A stretch of DNA of 64,000 nucleotides, taken from contig NC_087382.1 of assembly GCF_963675165.1 (NCBI RefSeq), forward strand, positions 1,116,001 through 1,180,000. The letters are read 5' to 3'. The translations under genes were made by a program, and so were the position numbers. Source of the DNA: Halichondria panicea. Lineage: Eukaryota > Porifera > Demospongiae > Suberitida > Halichondriidae. Below are positions 34,600-45,245 of the stretch, piece by piece; position 1 is the first letter of the stretch; every line of letters begins with the position of its first letter. The notes beneath the pieces were generated by a model. The model searched no databases. It was not told where the DNA came from and saw only the letters and a program-made list of their open reading frames with translations.

Positions 34600-35830
34600 C
34601 AGTAAGCAATGCATGCATGCACTCTTAAGTGGGTACAATAATTATAACGGAACTGTGTGCTATGTCCACTAACATGCATAATAGGCATGCGGCTTGGATT
34701 AAAGTGGAAGCTTCAGCTAATGGACATAGAAATTGGATCTAAGGGCTGTGGATGGGGTGAATCCATGCAATGATGTTGCTATACCATGTGCATTCAGCCA
34801 TGAAATCCATACAAGGCCTGTGCATGGGGTAAATCTATACACGTATACCAGCCATGTGCATGCACTCTAAAGTAGAAGCATCCAATGAATTCCTTGGCTC
34901 TAATGGACAATGAAATTGGATCTAGCTGGTTGTGTCTCTGTTCCATTCCATCCGGGCATGTTTCATGGCGACATGCAGAAGTGCGTTCTGAATCGTGAGC
35001 TGAAGAACTAAAACTGTTTGATAAGCAGACAAAAACAATGGAGAAACAAAAAAGAGAATAAAAGTGCCAGAAGTTGTACACCCGCACACACATCAATCAC
35101 TCTACCCTACTGCACGGCACTGCGCACGCACGGGGTAATTATATATAGCTATTATTCAACCTATATAGTTTATAATCATGTTTGTATTTCAGAATTATAG
35201 AGTTTAATACTCTTATTACTCTTGATTTACAAAACACCATCTTTGCAAAATTGCAGGGGTGGTAGGTTGACCTTTCTCTGCATGGATTTCTTTTCATGTG
35301 TGCATGCTGTCATTAGTTGAGATAGATGGTGCTACATGATAGCCTCCAAGAGGCTCTCAAGGTCTTTACGGTTTTTTATGCAATCTGCAATCAGTTTGTG
35401 TAGAAGAAATTCTATATGTGTGCGGTTTGTCTGACAGAATGTGTACTGGTCACCATGCACAGTCAATTTTGTAGGAAGCCTAAGCACACACATGCAGAGG
35501 AAGCTAAGCACACACCACATCTATACATGCATGCTTGGTCAGTGACTCATTCACTGTCTGTCTGTGATCTAGCCACATGCAGCACTGTCTGTCTGTGATC
35601 TAGCCATGCACATGCACTATTAGCTTCAAATTATGTTTCCACCTGTGCAAACCAGCCACCTCTTTATTACAGCCACTGTTGGTCTGCCCAAGGGTGCAAC
35701 CATAAAAAGATTCTCAGGAATTATCTGAGCTCACTATAAATATACACAATGATCCTCAGGGAAACTAGTACATCCAACAAGTCAACCATGTCCGGCCTGC
35801 ATGCAGTACGTGTGTGTATCTATATATACG
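34600..35830. other. non-coding region with lectin-flank repeats
   Basis: It shows two or three diverged copies of a GTGGAAGCTTCAGCTAATGGACAT/GAAATTGGATCT block also found near 25790 and 28440, and a GATCTAGCCA-CATGCA duplication near 35565-35610. I see no supported exon. Confidence 0.4.
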
Positions 35831-35834
35831 TACG

Positions 35835-35984
<150 letters not shown>

Positions 35985-36300
35985 TGTGAGTGTGAGGTGG
36001 GGACAAAGAATATCGGCACTGGCAAGATCTTAAACGAGAGGTTCAAATAATAAAATCATAGTGCTATGATTGTTACTCAATTAAAGATAACGCTGCATCT
36101 ACTTTTACATGCAGACTGAGACATTACAATAATTATGTGCATGTGTTTATGTGCGTGTGTCTATACCTGTAATGTGTGTGTGAATGTACTGGATGACAAC
36201 CAGTTTGTCTTTGTCTAGGTATGTACATAAATAGTAGGGGGCTGTAGGTGGAGGGGGGTATGCACTAGGCTATATAGGACACTGACTATCTAATTCCTGC

Positions 36301-36375
36301 ATGGAGAACAAGGTAGCTGAAGTGTTGTACTCTGTAACTGCTGAGCTGCTTCCTTCCCCCGTTGGTCCTGATGGC
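36301..36375 (+). CDS. possible first exon of an unidentified gene
   Basis: ATG 36301 gives 25 codons (MENKVAEVLYSVTAELLP...), ending at a GGC|GTATGT donor. A possible next exon lies near 36425-36470 before CCAG|GTTTTG. I do not recognise the product and found no later exons. Confidence 0.25.
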
Positions 36376-36479
36376 GTATGTTAGTATAACACTCTATTGA
36401 CTCGACCCAATTGACAGTGAAGGTGGTTTCATTCACTCTTACGACTCTCAGACTACCAACTGGACCAGGTTTTGAAGGA

Positions 36480-37560
36480 AGGATTTATCACATGACATTA
36501 AGCGTATATACTATATACATGCAATGTAACATGAGACTGCATGTATTGTATGCATGCACTAGCTCCTGCACTAAATCACTAACATAATATTATAATACTA
36601 TCTACATATGTTGTAATGACTCTTATTGTGACACATGCATGCATATAATTATACCACATGCACTTTAATTAAAAAATGTCATGAGACATAAACTGTGCAT
36701 ATATAGTCACTGAGAAATGTATTGCATGACTGGTTTTTTAGGGGAGCTCCCTCAATGGGAGTGCATGGAATACGAATACTGGGAATGCCTGTGGGGGTCC
36801 GATGATGGGGGGTCGAATCCATCGTTCATGAACAATAATCAAAACTACGTGTTAAAAAAGTAAATAATAGGTCTTAACTACACTGACATGCAATAAACAG
36901 TATGGACTTCAAATAAAACTTTGCACTACATGATTCATTCTGTTAATCTAGTATAGTAAATATAGCGGCACTAGGTGAAAAAAACTATATTACTGAGTAT
37001 ATATATATAGCTGTACTTCAATTAGGCTTTCCGTGAACATTTTATATTCTCTAGTAATAGTTTCGTGCCACTTAATTAATTGTTTGCATTTTCAAGCAAT
37101 CCTGCATTGTACGACTTCTCTGAGCTGAATTCAGATGCAGTCTCATCGACTTTAATGGCTTCATATTGCATGGTGCTATAATTGTGTTTGCTGAATCTAG
37201 AGTGACTTGGCTTGAGCTGAACACCACCATGCACTCACCGGATTCTTGCTCTGCAAAAAAATTGAAATTTCACAGTCTGGAATGTACTATAATTATATAT
37301 AGTTATAAACAGTCTAATTTCAACTATATATACAATCAATGGAAATGAGCATATAATTTTACACTCCCACCTGTCTAGACATACCGGATTGTTTTTCCTG
37401 AGGCAGAAGTTGATACAATGCTATCCATTCTCTGCATTGCTTTAGGAAGTTTGTAACCTAAAAATTAGTAGACATAAAAATATGCTAAAAAATGAAACGT
37501 GCACCCTTTCACTCCTGAGTACATGGAAGATGAAATCGAACAGGCCTTGCAGTGAGTTAA
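36480..37560. other. AT-rich, no confident gene
   Basis: A possible acceptor at about 37096 precedes NPALYDFSELNSDA, which looks like a tyrosine-containing cytoplasmic tail. Without neighbours this is only a hint. The rest is featureless. Confidence 0.3.
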
Positions 37561-37575
37561 AGATAGAGAACAACC

Positions 37576-37600
37576 TAGCCTCAATCCCAGGCCGAGGCTA
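37576..37600. mobile_element. 25 bp TAG...CTA mini-insertion, 10 bp direct repeats
   Basis: TAGCCTC...GAGGCTA (7 bp arms, 11-base middle) lies between two perfect copies of GAGAACAACC (37566-37575, 37601-37610). It has the end sequence and duplication size of the TAG family reduced to almost nothing. Confidence 0.65.
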
Positions 37601-37947
37601 GAGAACAACCATGCAAACACAATAGTGCTGTTGTTGATTGAGAGTAGACTAAACACCCAAGATAGAAAAAAAAAACAATGCAAACACAACAGTACTGTTA
37701 TTGATTGAGAGTAGACAAACTCACAAGAATAACTGTAAAGATTCCTTTTTTCCACTTCGTTGCATGCATGGTTAACTTTCTCTGTTTATAGACACTGCGC
37801 AAAGCAGCCAAGAGGAAGAATACATTCACCTGTATACATGCAGGTATATAGCTATAGTCATTATATAACTTGATGAGTGTACGTACTCTCAAAAACTGGC
37901 TGCTATACAATTATTTGAATATACACTATAATTAATATAGATCTCAC

Positions 37948-38005
37948 TAGCCTCAAGTCCACGCCGATTAAAATACGTATTTTAATCGGCGTGGATTCGA
38001 GGCTA
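37948..38005. mobile_element. 58 bp near-perfect palindromic TAG...CTA element, 9 bp TSD
   Basis: The whole insert is one palindrome (27 of 29 base pairs) centred on ATACGTAT, starting TAGCCTCAAGTCC and ending GGATTCGAGGCTA. It is flanked by a perfect 9 bp repeat AGATCTCAC at 37939-37947 and 38006-38014. Confidence 0.85.
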
Positions 38006-38393
38006 AGATCTCACCAGAACATGCAACTATAGTAATAGCATCGGTACAACAACTCTGCGCACTTAAGGCCCGGGTCCAGATTTCAACACCAAAATTGACA
38101 CTACGTTCATACTGCTGTATTATTTGCAATATACAGTGTATGCTGCATTAAAATGAAGCTCAATGTTTTCTTTTTCCAAAAAACTAATTAGCTTAATTCA
38201 ATTATGCTAATTAGTCCCATAAATGATGATGACGTCATGCCACTTTCAGAAAGAGAAATGCAAATACAGCGTTGAAGATGCTAAGATCAAGCTTCAAAAA
38301 CAAGGCTAGATGAACATCTCATAGCTAGGTACTAGTATCCTTGATGGGAAGAGTAGGAGTTATTGTATTCTTGAGATACACAAAATAGCCTAC

Positions 38394-38450
38394 CTCTAGG
38401 GTGGCTGTCAGAGCTAAAGAAGCTAGCATAGCTAAGAAAGTTTTGGACAT
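38394..38450 (-). CDS. signal-peptide-like first exon, copy b
   Basis: MSKTFLAMLASLALTATLE then a GTAGGC donor, position-equivalent to 7009-7065. Five of 19 residues differ, and all changes are conservative or preserve the hydrophobic core, which hints at constraint on the protein or at recent common origin. No downstream exon identified. Confidence 0.4.
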
Positions 38451-38750
38451 TTTTACTTCCCATCAAGGAAACATAATCATAACAACATAATCTATCTTTT
38501 GAGGGCCTAAACAGCTACTCTTACCTTGTTTAAGTCGGCCGTATTTGTTGCCAAAGATAATCTATAATAGTTCTAGCAGCTAGCTAAGGGAGAGGGATGG
38601 GAAACGCTACGTAAATAGCATTGACGATCCGCGTTTCGGTCAATGTTTTCTTCTTTATTTCCTCCAACCCATGCTTTTAGCTAGTACTATAGGCTATAAA
38701 CTAGCTATTGAGCTCCATGTATTAGCAATGACTAGTGGAACAGCCACAAC

Positions 38751-38981
38751 AAGGTAGCAGCAATAGTTAGTGAGACCCTCCAAGCAGTAAAAAGCAGCTT
38801 GGACAGGCAAATTCTTGAGAGGAGCTCTGTCTGTACCGTTGAGTATTCCAGTACAGTCACAGACATGATAGAGAATTATAGAAATGTAGCAAAGTTCTGT
38901 CGTAAATTACTGTGCCGATACGATGAACCAACTATCAATGAATACAAAGAGACATTTACCTACATTCAATCATTGATGTAA
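38751..38981 (+). CDS. hypothetical small ORF in the nested insert
   Basis: The open frame KVAAIVSETLQAVKSSLDRQ... runs to a TAA at 38979-38981 (about 75 codons). An ATG 38728 lies upstream, but in another frame. The composition is protein-like and helical; I do not recognise it. It may be a fragment of an element-encoded protein. Confidence 0.25.
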   Translation, partial: KVAAIVSETLQAVKSSLDRQILERSSVCTVEYSSTVTDMIENYRNVAKFCRKLLCRYDEPTINEYKETFTYIQSLM

Positions 38982-39773
38982 CTTTCTAAATGGGTACACA
39001 AAAGTCTGCTTTTAAAAACCAGCTTACTAAGACAAAAATGAACATTACTTACCAATCTAAAGCCAAGTGGCTTTGATTTTACTTGCATACAATGCCCAGC
39101 TATACTTAAGAAAGAGAGAAAATCATTAATATTTTGGGCTGTAGTCACAGCCTCTCCTTGTAGAAGGTACACAAAGCCACTAGATAGAGCCGAAACGATA
39201 ATACAACACTCAAAAAACTGCCTTTGAAAGTTTTCAAGCTCTTGGTGAGATACACAACACCTCTATATGATGCACAGTAGGTGTGGATGCTCAGCACAGT
39301 ACTAAGAGTCTCAGTGGGGAGCTGTGAATGATAGTAATAATATTTCCCGCTGGGTTGGCGGGGTGTCTAGAGCCGAAACGCGGATCAACCTTTTTGGTAT
39401 TACACAGAAGTGATTGTGCGCACATGCTCCGTTTCCCATCCCTCTCCCTTCTTAAGATCTTATATCTATGGCTAAGCAAATACATTGACTTTACAACGTC
39501 ATGTGCAATGAATAACATTAATAAACATTATGAATTTCATTAACACTACATGATCTACATAATTATAATGTAGGCAATGAATAAAATTAGTCTTATCAGT
39601 GCCTGACCCAGGCCTTAACTGCCCAGAGTTAAGTTCTATAATTATTATATCAACCTAGCTACTCATTCAAGCTACTCTGATTTCCTTCCCCATATGCATG
39701 GTTTGACTGCAACTTGATGTGTTGCTTTGCCATCTGGGGTAGGATAAATCAGTATACACAAATCTCTATCAAT

Positions 39774-39911
39774 TTATTTCCTCACTACTTGTCCATAAGC
39801 TTTATTAGACTCCACTTGAATGTCCTGTGCTCTTGGTGTCATTGCTAGACCAACTTCCTCGTACACTGGACCAGCTGGGGCTAGTGGAGCTTCATTGCCT
39901 GACAGTTGTCT
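39774..39911 (-). CDS. last exon of a receptor-like cytoplasmic tail
   Basis: After a TCCTCAAATAG acceptor the frame reads QLSGNEAPLAPAGPVYEEVG... and ends in NKAYGQVVRK plus stop. The YEEV motif is an SH2-binding consensus, and such PVYEEV/NxAYG tails are common at the C-termini of sponge transmembrane receptors. The upstream exons would be beyond the minisatellite and the assembly gap, so the ectodomain is unknown. Confidence 0.5.
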   Translation of the reverse strand, partial: RQLSGNEAPLAPAGPVYEEVGLAMTPRAQDIQVESNKAYGQVVRK

Positions 39912-40129
39912 ATTTGAGGAGCCAAAGCACAAACGCATGCAAGATATAAAACTCATGGTGCAAGGCAGCTAGCTCAAGTAATTAGCCTCTGATTACTCTC
40001 CGCAAAAACATACGACGTTCCCTTGTGGGTTGTTTCTCCATGTAACCAATCCTAGATTACATCATCTATATACCTTTCTAATGACGTCATAGTAGCTGGT
40101 ACGTAATTATAGTAGTAGGTAACTGGCAG

Positions 40130-41001
40130 TAGCACTGGTAGCGCTGGTAGCAGCAGTAGCACGCACTGGTAGCAGTAGTAGCATTGGTAGCAGTAGTAGC
40201 ACTGGTAGCGCTGGTAGCAGCAGTAGCACTAGTAGCACTGGTAGCAGCAGTAGCACTGGTAGCACTGGTAGCAGTAGATCTAGTAGCGCTGGTAGCAGCA
40301 GTAGCACTAGTAGCACTGGTAGTAGCAGTAGCACTGGTAGCACTGGTAGCAGCAGTAGCACTGGTAGCAGTAGTAGCATTGGTAGCAGCAGTAGCACTGG
40401 TATAGCAGCAGTAGCACTAGTAGCACTGGTAGCAGCAGTAGCACTGGTAGCACTGGTAGCAGCAGTAGCACTGGTAGCAGTAGTAGCACTGGTAGCGCTG
40501 GTACTGTAGCACTGGTAGCAGCAGTAGCACTAGTAGCACTGGTAGCAGCAGTAGCACTGGTAGCAGCAGTAGCACTGGTAGAAGTAGTAGCATCGGTAGC
40601 AGTAGTAGCACTGGTAGCAGCAGTAGCACTGGTAGCAGCAGTAGCACTGGTAGCAGTAGTAGCATTGGTAGCAGTAGTAGTACTGGTAGCGCTGGTAGCA
40701 GCAGTAGCACTGGTAGCACTGGTAGCAGCAGTAGCACTGGTAGCGCTGGTAGCAGCAGTAGCACTGGTAGCACTGGTAGCAGCAGTAGCATTGGTAGCAG
40801 TAGTAGCACTGGTAGCGCTGGTAGCAGCAGCACTGGTAGCAGCAGTAGTAGCAGTAGCACTGGTAGCACTGGTAGCAGCAGTAGCACTGGTAGCACTGGT
40901 AGCACTGGTAGCACTGGTAGCAGTAGATCTAGTAGCGCTGGTAGCACTGGTAGCATTGGTAGCAGCAGTAGCACTGGTAGCACTGGTAGCGCTGGTAGCA
41001 G
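40130..41001. repeat. GGTAGCAGCAGTAGCACT minisatellite
   Basis: Units of GGTAGCRCT and GGTAGCAGCAGTAGCACT are arranged in 18-27 base periods, all multiples of three, so several frames are open on both strands (AVALVALVA, TSATSATAA). It runs into the assembly gap and is probably longer than shown. I do not regard it as coding. Confidence 0.9.
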
Positions 41002-41201
41002 NNNNNNNNNNNNNNNNNNNNNNNNNNNNNNNNNNNNNNNNNNNNNNNNNNNNNNNNNNNNNNNNNNNNNNNNNNNNNNNNNNNNNNNNNNNNNNNNNNN
41101 NNNNNNNNNNNNNNNNNNNNNNNNNNNNNNNNNNNNNNNNNNNNNNNNNNNNNNNNNNNNNNNNNNNNNNNNNNNNNNNNNNNNNNNNNNNNNNNNNNNN
41201 N
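41002..41201. other. assembly gap (200 N)
   Basis: Exactly 200 unknown bases between two different minisatellites. The size is probably a placeholder. Confidence 0.98.
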
Positions 41202-41892
41202 TCTGCGTGTGCAGTGATCATGTCTGTACATGCAGTGATCATGTCTGCACATGCAACCATTAGTCTGTGCACATGCAGTGATCATGTCTCCTTGTCAAAG
41301 GTTTCTTTCAAAGATTTCACAATGACAGAGGGCATGTGATTTAAGCTGTTAGCCCTAAGACTTCGTCTGGAACTCTTATAGTCAAGAAGGAAGCTTATCT
41401 CCGTTGAAGGATGATCACTGCACACGCAGAGACTAATGGTTGCATGTGCAGACATGATCACTGCATGTGCAGAGATTAATGGTTGCATGTGCAGACATGA
41501 TCACTGCATGTGCACAGACTAATGGCTGCATGTGCAGACATGATCACTGCATGTGCAGAGATTAATGGTTGCATGTGCAGACATGATCACTGCATGTGCA
41601 TGCACAGACTAATGGTTGCATGTGCAGACATGATCGCAGAGATTAATGGTTGCGAGTGCAGACATGATCACTGCATGTGCACAGACTAATGGTTGCATGT
41701 GCAGACATGATCACTGCACACACAGAGATTAATGGTTGCATGTGCAGACATGATCACTGCATGTGCAGAGACTAATGGTTGCATGTGCAGACATGATCAC
41801 TGCATGTGCACAGACTAATGGTTGCATGTGCAGACATGATCACTGCACACGCAGAGATTAATGGTTGCATGTGCAGACATGATCACTGCATA
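41202..41892. repeat. 43 bp minisatellite with an inverted leading block
   Basis: From about 41408 the unit is ATGATCACTGCATGTGCAGAGATTAATGGTTGCATGTGCAGAC-like, repeated about 11 times with variants. Bases 41202-41290 carry the same unit in reverse complement, separated by about 115 unrelated bases. Each unit itself contains TGCATGTGCA-type palindromes. Confidence 0.85.
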
Positions 41893-42107
41893 AGGCGATC
41901 ATTGCACGTGCATGCTATCTCGGTATATTCACACCAGGGCACGCCTATGTACATGCAGACATTGTTATTGAAACACACGGTGCGCCATACGTAAGTGTGC
42001 GCATGTGCACACATTATTCTTAAACTATACTGACGGCATTCAGAGACTTAGCTCTAATACTTTATCTGGTACATACTACATACTGATAGTAGAGTTTGTA
42101 TACTGAC

Positions 42108-43122
42108 ATGTGGAGATCAGCAGAACCAACAAGAAGGGCATCTTATTCACAGGATCTCAGATGGAGAGTGGTATGGCAGAGGCTAGCCTCGATTCCAGGC
42201 CGATTAAAATCGGCCTTGAATCGAGGCTAGACAGAGGCTAGCTTTGGATTTAAGATATCTACGTATAGCAAGGAACCTTAACATTAGTGTTGGAACTGCT
42301 CACAACATTTTCAAATTGTTTGAAGCAACTGGTGTGTTGAGCCCAAGAAACTAATTCCTCGTGAACACAAACTTGATGGCCATCATGAATTATACATTAT
42401 TGGATTGATACTTCACTTTCCTACTCTTCAACTGTCAGAATTAGTGGATAAAGTTGCTGAAATAAGCGGCACGCTTGTATCTGTATCTACTATGTGCAGG
42501 CTACTTGCCAAATACGGCTTTACTCGGAAAAAAGTTCAGCAGATCGCTCTACAAAGACGTCTTGATCTGAGAGCCAGTTATATGGCCAGTATTTTCACCT
42601 ACCATAAAGAAATGTTTGTTTTCCTTGATGAAACTGGGACTGAACTAAAGGATATGCTCAGACAATATGGATATGCAATCTGTGGTGAGAGAGCATGCAA
42701 TTAATAACCGTTTACAGATTCAAGAACGTAATATGACGTCAATTGCTGCTATTTCAACAGAAGGTTTGGTGACTGTAGAAACAACTAATAACACTGTTGA
42801 CGGTGAAGCTTTTCTGGACTTTCTTCGTGGCACTTTGATACCAGAGTTGCATCCTTTTGATGAGTACACCCCTATGTCTATCATAGTAATGGACAATTGC
42901 TCAATTCATCGTGTGCAGGAGGTTCAAGAGCTCCTAAATTCTGCTGGTGTTCTGACATTCTACCTATCACCGTACAGCCCTGATTTCGAACTAACTTTTA
43001 GTTACATCAAACATTATTTAAAACAACATGAAGACATAATATATACAATATCACCATGCACATACACTGATAAAGGCAGCGTTCAACAGTATCACTCAAG
43101 ATATGTCCAAAAATTGGATTGA
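42108..43122 (+). pseudogene. IS630/Tc1-mariner-type DDE transposase, interrupted and frameshifted
   Basis: The N-terminal helix-turn-helix reads DLRWRVVWQRLAL...LRYLRIARNLNISVGTAH once the 46 bp palindrome at 42184-42229 and its duplicated flank are ignored. Catalytic motifs are FLDETG, VMDNCSIH and PYSPDFE, where the usual NPI between F and E appears deleted. Frameshifts lie near 42350 and near 42697 (in GERA...NNRLQ). The family cuts and pastes DNA at TA sites. This copy is dead. I could not find its own TIRs. Confidence 0.8.
42184..42229. mobile_element. 46 bp palindromic TAG...CTA insertion in a transposase gene
   Basis: TAGCCTCGATTCC...GAATCGAGGCTA, almost fully self-complementary, interrupts the transposase frame. 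The flanks GGCAGAGGC (42175-42183) and GACAGAGGC (42230-42238) are a 9 bp duplication with one mismatch. Removing 55 bases restores the reading frame WQRLALD. Confidence 0.8.
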
Positions 43123-43411
43123 ACATTGTGGATACTAATAATCATAATAATTATAGTTATGTATACATGTAGTTGTAAGTCTCGATTATACACATGTCTG
43201 TCTCAATATTTTTTCACTGTCACCCATAATGGTAGACTGCATCTCGTCATATTGTTGCTTATTGATTCCACCTTTTCAAGAAGCTCATGTATAACTGCAG
43301 AAGCTGTTGCACACACTGACCACGTAAATTCACCCTCTTTCCTGGAGAGACATTAACTGCATCAGGTGTTACAGTATCAGTTGTCTCCTCAATCATTGAT
43401 TCCCAGCATGT

Positions 43412-43463
43412 GCTTTACTCGAGGCTGTCTTCCTACGTTGAAGTAGACAGCCTCGAGTAAAGC
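43412..43463. repeat. hairpin, 19 bp perfect arms
   Basis: GCTTTACTCGAGGCTGTCT at 43412-43430 pairs with its complement at 43445-43463 across a 14-base loop. There are no obvious flanking duplications. Confidence 0.75.
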
Positions 43464-43499
43464 CGGGGCAACACGATAGTTATTCGAGGTCGATTTTTT

Positions 43500-45060
43500 G
43501 CCAATTCCTCTTTGCTCTATCTATGATTGAACTGCACTTGTGTTTATCAACCACTACCACCATCAGTCACTACTCAGTATCTTTTAGGAAGACCTATAAT
43601 TAGTGAATATTATGAATCAGTTCAAGTCAGCGAGATAACACTGAGAATCATAATTATGTCTTAGTGAGTTGGATGTTGTGTTTATTTCTATGTCTTAATT
43701 CACATTTTTTAGGTATAGCTAATCAGATTTTTATGAGAATAATCGGATTTTTTATGAGGCACAATTTTCAAGAATTAATTAAAGAATAGAATAATGGGTG
43801 AAAAAATGCATGTTAAGTTGTTATTTGAGAGTGCATGGGAAGGTAATCCGGCCTGCATGTGTTTCTTATAATCCCCTATAACAGCACTGTATATAATTAT
43901 AATTATGTGTGTGCATACAATGATACCCCTATATACAGTCATGCTAAGTGTCGAGATAGCTGTCATTTGCCTTAGTTTGTGGTATAATACTGATATAGGA
44001 CACAATCAAACAACCATGCACAGCATTAGGGGCATCAATACATAATGATCTGTCTCCAACAGTTAGTTATACAATGTGCACAAATCGATAATTATACTGA
44101 TAACGAGGTACATAATTGTTACAGGTACATAAATCAACAATAAACTTATAATTTCAGCTATGTTCGTAAGTGCATTCCTGAACACGTACGGGACCCAAAT
44201 CATGTCAATTTGACTTTTCTGAACACCAGACAGGGCGGAGCAGGTGGGCGGGATTTTGTCCTGCATTGGGGACACTATACTCCTTCACTCTTTATACAGA
44301 TAGAACACGATGTGTGGGGGAGGGGTCAGATATTATAATAGACAACTCTCTCAAAGATTGAGTACATGTATAGCTACCAAAACGGCTGAATTTCGGTAGC
44401 CCTTGCTCAATTATGCACCATAATTATACTATCAACTGACAGATTCCACTACAGGGAGGGAGGTTATTATTGTGACATCACTTCCTGCATGTAAAACCTC
44501 ACCATAAAACCACAAACATGACAAGATTGTGAGGCAAAGATGCAGAAGACTTAACTGACTGGTTTATAACTATTGTTGAGTGTCGTTAGCGTGTTGGGAG
44601 CATAGGCTTTATTGTCAGTTTGCTCATTTTCACAGTCAACTGATGAGTGTCTTAAATGGTGCATCTATATATACAGCAAAAACACTAATATGTTGTATCA
44701 GTGAGATGCGTCATCATACAAAAATTTATGTCATTTCTACATGGAATTTCAAAAGAGGCGTTTCATTTAACATGTTTTGTAAATATTATGTTACTGTAAC
44801 GAATGTGTTTTTACTGTATATATAAATGCATGCATCTCATGCACCTATATATAGCTGCCAGAGATAAAGTATTGATTGAATAGTCAACTGCATGCATGAA
44901 TGCATGCTTTGGTCAAATATAGCTACTGTAACAACTGATCGAGTCTAAATTAAAAGCTAGATCTCTCTACAAACCAATATTTAGAAGCTAGATCTCTCTA
45001 TGATTATAGTCCACTATATTTCAAGTCATTATGTATAGCTAAATGTAGTTTGTGCCCTTT
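43500..45060. other. no gene recognised
   Basis: AT-rich sequence with scattered short repeats (for example GAAGCTAGATCTCTCTA near 44955 and 44984). No exon or TIR element is supported. Confidence 0.4.
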
Positions 45061-45063
45061 GGC

Positions 45064-45128
45064 TTAGTTGCTCATCTTCTCCTTCAGAATCTCTTCAACA
45101 GCAGCGAGAATCTCTCCCTCAAGCTCAT
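45064..45128 (-). CDS. possible last exon of an unidentified gene
   Basis: An ATATTTCAG acceptor precedes ELEGEILAAVEEILKEKMSN and a TAA stop. It is an acidic helical C-terminus of 20 codons. It lies about 120 bases outside the element at 45246, whose exon-like pieces are on the same strand, so it may or may not belong with them. Confidence 0.35.
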
Positions 45129-45245
45129 CTGAAATATTTTCACAATGAAAGCACTGCGGGTGATCAATGCATCAATGAATGTGTCAAAGCTACATAACAA
45201 TAATTTATAAAACTACCAGTTATTGCTAATACATTGCATGTATAC

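Larger units (their letters stand above)
38054..39626 (-). mobile_element. TIR repeat, copy b (reverse of 6738-7428)
   Basis: The ends are TGCGCACTTAAGGCCCGGG (38054) and CCTTAACTGCCCAGAG (39626). From 38054 to 38540 and from 39520 to 39626 it matches copy a in reverse complement. About 0.9 kb of other sequence (38580-39460) lies between, bounded by GGGAGAGGGATGGGAAACG and its complement, so a second element is probably nested in it. Confidence 0.6.

Noticed and set aside
40184-41001. Long open frames (AVALVALVA and TSATSATAA types) on both strands
   Set aside because: They result from a minisatellite whose units are multiples of three bases; no start context, domain or non-repetitive extension, and they run into the N gap.
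41408-41892. CRISPR-like array of about 43 bp units
   Set aside because: The whole unit is repeated including the supposed spacer; there are no unique spacers.
44063-44275. Small hydrophobic minus-strand ORF as a membrane protein gene
   Set aside because: Composition reflects AT-rich DNA (Ile/Leu/Tyr), and there is no family motif or splice support.
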